Shown here: piece after piece, positions 56,924-64,000 of the stretch | Position numbering within the stretch: the first letter of the stretch is position 1 | Layout of the letters: each line of letters begins with the position of its first letter | Assembly (NCBI GenBank): GCA_036435485.1 | Contig: CM071597.1 | Coordinates: 147,805,647-147,869,646, forward strand | DNA: 64,000 nt | Direction of reading: 5' to 3' | From: Saposhnikovia divaricata | Lineage: Eukaryota; Streptophyta; Magnoliopsida; Apiales; Apiaceae | Position numbers and translations under genes: made by a program | Notes under the pieces: generated by a model | Databases searched by the model: none | Seen by the model: only the letters and a program-made list of their open reading frames with translations | Told to the model about the DNA's origin: nothing

Positions 56924-59900
56924 ATGGATCGTCATACATGGATGTACAAAATACCACGTATAGCAAAGGAATATGTTGATGGAGTTGAAAAGTTCATTGA
57001 TTTTGCGGAGGAATTTATAAAGAAGAAAAGAAGGGAACTGGGAAAGGAAGACATGATCACATGTCCATGCCGTGATTGTTATAATCTAAAAAAGTATCCT
57101 AGTGCTATGACAATACGTGATCATCTATTTCGTCGTGGTTTCATGGATAATTATACTAAGTGGATTTGGCATGGCGAAGGAATACATTCTGAAAAAACAA
57201 GGAAATCTGATGGGGATTTTGGAAGTAATGAACGTAGTATGCCTACCAATAAAGAAGATGATGTAGAAAATGATAGGGTCGATGAGATGATCCAAGATGT
57301 TGAAGACTTTCTAATGCACCAACCAAAAATTCTTGAGAACTTGGTTGATGATTCCAAGAAACTTCTCTATCCAGGATGCAATGATCAGTTTACTAGGTTA
57401 TCGACAACCTTGAAGTTGTGTAAACTCAAAGTACAGAACGGGTGGAGTGAGAAGAGTTTCACGGAAATGCTAAAACTTCTAGCAGACATGCTTCCTCTGA
57501 ATAACGAGCTTCCCACTTCCACCTATGAGGCAAAGAAGATACTTTGTCCCATGGGTATGAATGTAAAGAACATACATGCATGTCCAAATGATTGTGTGTT
57601 GTTTCGCAATGAGTATGAACATCTACACACATGTCCAAAGTGCGGAGCCTCTAGGTACAAGAAGGATGATAATAATTCTTCAACTGATAACAAGAAAAGG
57701 CCTCCTGTCAAGGTTTTACGATATTTGCCCATAGTGGAACGATTCAAACGCCTATTTGCAAATGTCAATGATGCAAAGCTTATGAGGTGGCATGTGGAAG
57801 GGAGAAAATCAGATGGCATGCTCAGACACCCTGCTGACTCTCCACAGTGGAGAACCATTGATGGAAAGTTCCCGGAATTTGGTGGAGAAGTCAGAAATCT
57901 ACGACTTGGACTTTGTGCAGATGGCATGAACCCATACCGCACTCTAAGCTCTCAACATAGCACTTGGCCGGTTCTTCTAACAATTTATAACTTGCCTCCC
58001 TGGTTATGCATGAAGCGCAAGTATATCATGTTAACGTTACTCATCCCCGGTCCTAAAGAACCCGGAAATGACATTGATGTTTATCTTCAACCACTTATCG
58101 AAGATCTAAAGTTATTGTGGGATCAAGGCGAGAGAATGTATGATGAATACAGCCAAACAGATTTCACTTTGCGTGCCATGATCTTTTGCACCATAAGTGA
58201 TTTTCCTGGCTATGGAAATCTTTCAGGCTACAGTGTCAAAGGAGGAAAAGCATGTCCGATTTGTGAAGATGCTACGATTGACCATCAGATGGCATTCTTT
58301 CGATGGGACGATCGAGACTCGAGTGGCTTGTTTGCCTTTAACCGGGAAGGAGGTTTTTGAACTAGTCAAAGATATTGATGTCGTACTTGGAAAGAGGAAA
58401 AGAAATCCAACTCCGAAAAGTATTTGGAAGAAGAAATCTATATTTTGGGATCTTCCATATTGGGAACACTTGCAAGTTAGACACTGTCTTGATTTTATGC
58501 ACATCGAAAAAAATGTTTGTGAAAGCATTGTTGGGACATTGTTAAACATACCTGGTAAGACAAAGGATGGGATGAATGCTAGATTAGACATGCAAGAGAT
58601 GGGTCTATGAGAAGGGTTAGCACCACAACAATCCGGTAAACGTACATATCTACCTCCGGCTTGTTATACCCTATCTAGAAAAGAGAAAATCAGCTTTTGT
58701 GAGTGTTTAGCTAGTGTAAAAGTTCCATCAGGATATTCCTCAAACCCGAAAAACCTTGTCTCAATGAAAGATTTGAAGCTGGTAGGGATGAAGTGACATG
58801 ATTGTCATGTTTTAATGCAACATCTACTACCGGTTGCAATTCGAGGCATATTGCCGAAGGATGTGAGATTGGTTATCACAAAATTGTGTTTCTTCTTTAA
58901 TGCTATATGCAGTAAGGTCATTGATCCCATGACATTGGATACATTACAAGCTGATATTATTGTTACACTTTGTGAATTTGAAATGTATTTTCTACAGTCA
59001 TTATTTGACATTACGGTGCATTTAGTGGTTCATCTTGTGAGAGACATTAAAATTTGCGGTCCTCTATATCTGCGGCAAATGTATCCTTTCGAGAGATTCT
59101 TGTGTATCTTAAAAGCATATGTCAGAAATCGACATTGGGACATAAAATATTCAATTTTGCACAGAGTATTTAGCATCCGCCAATCCTGTTGGAATTCCAA
59201 GATCTCGTCATGAAGGAAGACTTGAAGGTCAAGGTACGTTGGGACATAAAATGATCACTCTTAGTGTTGATGTGCTCGATAGAGCACATCTTTTTGCATT
59301 GCAACACATGACTGAAGTTAATCCATACTTACAAGAACACATTAATGAGATTCGACGAATGCATCCTTCTAAGAGTGGCAAGTGGGTTACAAATGAACAC
59401 AATCGATCGTTTGTTAAATGGTTCAAAGATCGAGTAATGTCTCAATATTCAGAAAGTCATTCCACTGTTTCTAATACGCTAAAATGGTTAGCATATGGCC
59501 CTGATGTGACAGTGATATCTTACCAAGGATATGATGTTAATGGGTATACTTTCTATACACAATCTCAAGATAACAAGAGCACTGTACAGAATAGCGGAGT
59601 TTCTGTAGAAGCTTCTTCAACAGAATTTGAAAGAGGCAATTCCATCTCATCACGAGATATAAAGATGTCATACTATGGGGTGATTGAAGAAATCTGGGAG
59701 CTTGACTACAAAGATTTCAAAGTTGCTATCTTCAAATGTAAATGGTTCGAAATCAAGCGTGGTGTTCGGGTGGATGAGTCAGGCTTCACTTTGGTAGACT
59801 TTAGTCGGTTTGGCTATGAAGATGATCCATTTATATTCACTACACAAGTTAAACAAGTTTTTTATGTTCGAGACCCCGCTGATCCTAGATGGTCCATTGT

Positions 59901-60084
59901 TCTTCAAAGCAAGCGACGCAATCTTGGAATTGATAATGTTGAAGACGAGTGAGAGTATAATCAGTTTGATGAGAATCCCCCTTTCTCAATTGGTCTACCC
60001 ACTACTGTTAGGGAAGACAATGTAAATGCAAATTATGTTCGTCATGATCATGATGAAGGGCAATGGATTGACCATCGAGTTTGA
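56924..60084 (+). pseudogene. TNP2-type CACTA transposase, broken
   Basis: Starts MDRHTWMYKIPRIAKEYVDG (transposase-associated domain with CPCRDCYN), then CPNDCVLFRNEYEHLHTCPK and the transposase_21 core: KSDGMLRHPADSPQW, LRLGLCADGMNPY, TISDFPGYGNLSGYSVKGGK, ACPICED. The 478-codon opening frame ends at 58360. The true sequence continues in another frame (SFDGTIETR, PLTGKEVFELVKDIDV, HCLDFMHIEKNVCESIVGTL), so a short segment around 58280-58310 was lost with a frame change. Further: HDCHVLMQHLLPVAIRGILP, then VVHLVRDIKICGPLYLR (DUF4218), a second frame change near 59130, GIPRSRHEGRLEGQGTLGHK, and MSYYGVIEEIWELDYKDFKV (DUF4216), ending QWIDHRV at 60084. In-frame TGA stops lie at about 58608, 58793 and 59950. 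In the family this protein cuts and joins the element ends; the two D and one E candidates (ADG, SDFP, HIEKN) are present. Cannot make a full protein without repair. Confidence 0.9.
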
Positions 60085-61210
60085 GTCCTTGTAAGTTCTT
60101 TCTGGTAACCTTTATACTCAATAAAGGTATGAGTTCTACTCATTAATTTGGTAGTTTATTTCCAGCCCTAAACCAGTAATTTTGTTTAACTATTATTTAT
60201 ATTTTATTATTTATATTTTATTACTTATAGCTCTAAGCAGAAAGTATCAATTCAGGGCTACCTTCTCTCTTTTCAGTTTTCATCTTTACGTTTCTAACAA
60301 TAGAAACCGTGTTATTTGGTCATCCCTGGTACCTACAGAGCTTACAAGTTTAGTCGCAAATTATTTTATGGTCTCATTCACTCTTTGTTATCTCCTGCTT
60401 ATGCAGCTTTAAAGTAATAGAAACCACAATAATTAAGCAATTCAGGGCAACAATAATGATAATCATATGCAACAATAATGCTCAAAACTAATTCACTTAT
60501 GTTCTCTTTTTGGCAACTTAGCATTTGTTAAATAACTGAATAGAAGAAGAAAAACTTGTCTGACATACGTGTGAATAGACTCGTATACATATTGTGTACA
60601 TTATTCAACTTCAAAATCTAACAATTTGTATAGCACCTAAACAATTAGTTTTCTACACCTAAACAAGATCTGAATTGTTTAATGTTGCAGGATAATACTT
60701 GCTCTACTTCTGCTTCCCCTGAATTGTTTGAGATTCTTGAATTTTGGGGATATGTGTTGTGCTTTTTGCATGCTTTTTACTTAAATGTTATGTCACCACA
60801 GTAGAAATCCTTGTAAAACAATGGTACTGTGTTCTTTGTCTAAGTGTGTGACTTTCTTGCTTAATATTGATACTTCTTTCTACTTTTTATGAGCGACTTT
60901 GCTCCTTTTGTAGTTCTGTTTGTCAAGGGGCTATCAGGTCAGCTAAAACATGTGCACCTTTCCTGTAATTTCTGATGATATTTAAACTTGAATGTTTAAT
61001 TGGTATATCAGGTCAACTAAAACATGTACAACTTAGACAAAGAACATGTCAACTAAAACATGTACAACTTTTTCTCCTTCTATTGGTATATTCAAAGTGC
61101 AATCTTCTTAATTCTTGTTAAATAACTGAATTATATAATTCTGCCATGCATATTCTTCTATTTACTGCTCCATGCAATAGAACTAATTCTTAAGGTGTTT
61201 ATTTTCTTTT
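60085..61210. other. Non-coding between transposase and Ulp1 exons
   Basis: No convincing exon. TCAACTAAAACATGTACAACTT recurs in part at 60935-61075. Probably intron or spacer. Confidence 0.5.
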
Positions 61211-62054
61211 AGGTGTTTGCCATGGATGAAGATAACTGATTACCACATATCCGTGACTATCAACGTCAAAATGAAGCAACTGATTACTTGACTGAATTTT
61301 TGGTTGCCAATAAAGATAAGCGCTTTATTCTAGCACCTTACCACCAAGAGTAAGAACAAATTAAATTTCTGTTAGTGATTGTATTATTATTATAATCCAA
61401 CATATACGTCATACATGTCTATATTATTGTAGCAACCATTGGATGTTGCTCCTTTTTTGTCTCTCTGAAAGTACAATCTACGTCTTTGATCCGTTGAAAA
61501 AAGAAAGAAAATTACGATTGATAACACCTGCACGAACATAAGTTAAATATAAATTCAGATTTCACGTAGTGTAATGTATATTTTCTAATTTAGTAAGAGT
61601 TGTGATTACATATAATTATTTTTCAGGGCATTTAAATTGTATGTATCTCAAGGTGGAGCGAGGAATAATAAAAAAGAATTTCTTTGGCATCATGTTGAGG
61701 TTCAAGTATAACTTGATTTTTACATTCAACTATTTTGCTCATTCGTTACTTGTATTAAATAAATCTTTTTGGTTTATGTGTAGTGTCCTCAGCAAGAAGG
61801 AGGTACCGAGTGTGGTTATTTTGTTATGAAGTACATGCATGACATTGACATGCTTTGTCAAAAAAATCCTAACAATAATTGGGAAGTGGTAAGAGAGGAA
61901 AAAAAATTATTTTTACCTTTATCGAACTCGTGATTTTTTTTAATCTATTATCTTTTATATTTTGAAGGCTCTTCCTTCGAAAAGCTATACCAAAAAGGAA
62001 ATCAATGAGATTCGAGAGCTTTGGGCAAAATTTTTTATTCTAGAATGTCTTTAA
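61211..62054 (+). pseudogene. Ulp1-like cysteine protease of CACTA-6
   Basis: Exons: 61211-61350 (MDEDN, an in-frame TGA, LPHIRDYQRQNEATDYLTEF, FILAPYHQE); 61433-61540 (NHWMLLLFCLSESTIYVFDP, with the catalytic His in NHW and Asp in FDP); 61628-61702 (YVSQGGARNNKKEFLWHHVE); 61784-61888 (CPQQEGGTECGYFVMKYMHD, with Gln and catalytic Cys in ECGYFVM); 61968-62054 (YTKKEINEIRELWAKFF, stop). Ulp1/SENP proteins cleave SUMO; transposon-borne versions are frequent in plant CACTA elements, with unproven roles. The triad is intact but the early TGA and some weak splice sites suggest decay. Confidence 0.85.
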
Positions 62055-63495
62055 TCAGGTACGACAATTACTTTTAAATAGCCATTTCTTTTTATGTTTG
62101 GTTGCTAACTTGTTCATGTAGTTCCTCTGTGATCTAATAACATATGATGGATATATAGTAGTTTAATGAATTTAGTCCCTCATGAATAGGCTCAGACACA
62201 CAGTTTCACAAAAACACAAAATAAAAATGACTATTCTTGTTAGCTAATTGCCAAAAAATGACCATTGTAATTTGCATAGCTTGGCATTACATATAAAAAA
62301 GGGTTAGGTTAGAGCTTGGTGCTTAAATATAGTCAGTCCTCATGTGTGAACAGGGACCAAAATTTTCTGTGCAAGATTTTGAGTTGAATATAAGAGATCA
62401 ACCATTCATTTATAAACTCCTTTAGGCTTTAGATCAGCATGAAGCCAATACTTTCACTAAAATAGTAGTACTTTTATCTAGCATGATTAATTTGGCTGAT
62501 ACAAGAGTACGAGTTTGAATGGATGCCCTCCAGAATCTGAAGCCGAAATATGTTCCCCTATGAATTGTCTTCGCTGTTCAAATTCAGGTGAAAATTTGTT
62601 AAAACTGTAAGATCAAGGGGTGATGGGTGTTACATTTGGACTGGACACTGGTTCCGCTGCTACACATCACTTCTAGTGTAGCTTAATGGTTTATGTAAGC
62701 ATGTAGGCTTTGTGTGCATCCGTAGTTATACTTCTGCAAATGAGCATTGTAAAATAAAAGACATATTAATATGGAGTTCAACATGTCCGGTGATAAATTA
62801 CACGGAGTACTCTGGTTCAGGGGTTATTATTTTTACAGCCATTTACAGATTTCACAATTAACTACACCTAAATTGTTCAAGTTTTTAACTATTGTTCGTA
62901 TTATCTTTGTTTTGCAGTAACCTTTCTTGTGTAAAGTATATGTTTATCTCTGAAAAATGTTTTACATACATACTGAATTAGTTTGCAGACGAAGAGAGGT
63001 ATGTTTTTTTGTCCTTCCTAATGATTCAATCCAAACCAATATATTGTGGTCCTTTATTGAAAGTTTCGTGCTGGCCAGGATTTCTTCTATTTTCCTATGT
63101 CAGAACTGTTTGTCGAGTTTGGAAAACCTTGATGCCACATGCATTTCTTGGACTAAGACTGTAAGACTTTGGGTGTCTATTTTGATTTATGTTCCATTTC
63201 TAGTAGAGGCAGGCTGCACTTGCTATAGCCCCGATCTGTATGAAATTTGGTGATCAAGGGAAATGGGTATAATAGCTGCCTGTGAGCATGCACCTTTGTA
63301 ATTAATTAGTACTATAATAGATTAATAGCTGAAGTACTAGAAAGAATTGTACTTTTTATTCCAATTGTAAAATTCTGAACATTAAATATTTTAAATTTAT
63401 TTTAATCAAATTATCAATTAGATTGTGTTCTGATTTTATTGATTTTCAGATTATTTGATGTCCTACTGATGCATGTATGTAGAGCAGGTAGCATT
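62055..63495. other. CACTA-6 3' non-coding region
   Basis: No family recognised. The frame at 62957-63253 has no supporting features. Ends near an A14 run at 63496-63510. Confidence 0.5.
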
Positions 63496-63509
63496 AAAAA
63501 AAAAAAAAA

Positions 63510-64000
63510 AGGAAAAGGCGACGGTCATATGACAGAACCGATGCTCAAAGTAAAGCAAATAGGTGACGGTCATTTTGGCAGAGCCGACGCTAAAAGTAAA
63601 CGAAAAAGGCGTCGGTCATTAAATAGAAACGACGCTAAAGGCAAAGAGAATAGGCGTCGGCTTTTGAAAGAACCGACGCTATAGGTATATAACATATGCG
63701 TCGGCATTTGACAGAACCGACGCCATTTTGGTGTCCTTATGCGTCGGTTCTAAGGATGACCGACGCCAAAGGCATATACTTTATGCAACGGCATTTGTTC
63801 TAACCGACGCTTTTTCTGCCCTTATGCGTCGGTTGTCAGCCTTTTAGCATCGGTTCTACAACCGACACAAACAAGTTCTAGCGTCGCACGTTTAACCGAC
63901 GCAATAGACCTATACCTTTAGCGTCGCCTTCATATACTACGCCCAATAACCGACGCCTAAAGCCTATTTTGACCGAAGCCTAAAGCCTATTCTGTAGTAG
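63510..64000. repeat. CACTA-6 right subterminal repeats and terminus
   Basis: At least ten GCGTCGGT / ACCGACGC units alternate every 40-50 bp, then GCCTAAAGCCTATTCTGTAGTAG ends at the window edge. The frame 63439-63684 reads through the array. Confidence 0.9.

Larger units (their letters stand above)
52775..64000 (+). mobile_element. CACTA-6, autonomous-type CACTA (last 2 bases outside)
   Basis: The left end CACTAGTACAGAATAGGC and the right end GCCTATTCTGTAGTAG (terminal TG beyond the window) are inverted. The element sits in the RPA-like exon after CTT (52772-52774), the likely target duplication. Subterminal arrays of GCGTCGGTT / AACCGACGC lie at both ends. It encodes a TNP2-type transposase and a Ulp1-like protease, both on the plus strand and both damaged. 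About 11.2 kb. Confidence 0.93.

Noticed and set aside
62957..63253. 98-codon plus-strand frame in the CACTA-6 3' region
   Set aside because: No domain, no homologue recognised, and no match to the transposase or protease genes; most likely chance.

Overview
This is nuclear DNA from a flowering plant, most likely a eudicot. Signs are AT-rich intergenic DNA, intron-split gene pieces with GT..AG borders, CT-rich leaders, and nested plant transposons: CACTA/En-Spm, Ty1-copia, MITEs and a tRNA-derived SINE. I cannot fix the species; Apiaceae-like is only a guess from the mix of RPA-like, DUF8039 and Ulp1 transposon genes. I see no ordinary host gene that looks intact. The only long undamaged reading frame is a copia polyprotein.

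Layout. 1-1077: tail of a copia-like retroelement (copy 0). 1078-6410: CACTA-1, a Pack-type CACTA (3-bp target duplication TAT) carrying pieces of a FANCJ/RAD3-like helicase, a type-1 lipid-transfer protein and unrecognised exons, with an Emigrant/pogo-like MITE inside. 6411-8337: AT-rich spacer with an 87-bp duplication, a 70-bp tandem array and a small TIR element. 8338-29185: CACTA-2, a large nested element with a decayed transposase-like/DUF8039/Ulp1 gene (minus strand), seven 177-bp tandem repeats, another retroelement tail, a young complete copia (17387-22248, TSD GGTTG, near-identical LTRs, intact 1385-aa polyprotein), and CACTA-3 (25512-28761, TSD ACT), itself a Pack-CACTA with lipase fragments. 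29186-32705: gene-free flank. 32706-37142: CACTA-4, one end only, holding a coiled-coil exon, a copia gag fragment and a five-exon RPA70-like pseudogene.

37143-48420: copy B, a second copy of about 7755-32705. It lacks 8296-11305, 17024-24446, CACTA-3 and CACTA-4, so it supplies empty sites for the last two. 48421-51836: AT-rich DNA, a 176-bp tandem array and the end of CACTA-5. 51837-52774: second RPA-like copy, cut by CACTA-6. 52775-64000: CACTA-6, autonomous in type, with a TNP2 transposase gene (DUF4218 and DUF4216 regions) and a Ulp1-like protease, both broken by stops and a frame change; its last 2 bases lie past the window.

How the parts relate: CACTA-4 and CACTA-6 share termini and a GCGTCGGT subterminal motif, and CACTA-3 has a near variant (GACATCGGT). 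CACTA-1 and CACTA-5 share the TIR CACTACGCCATA with diverged internal motifs. Three elements of different families place a similar C-run plus CT-rich block upstream of their cargo genes. The main interest is the record of nested insertion, gene capture, duplication and independent decay. I found no sign of a defence or metabolic system.
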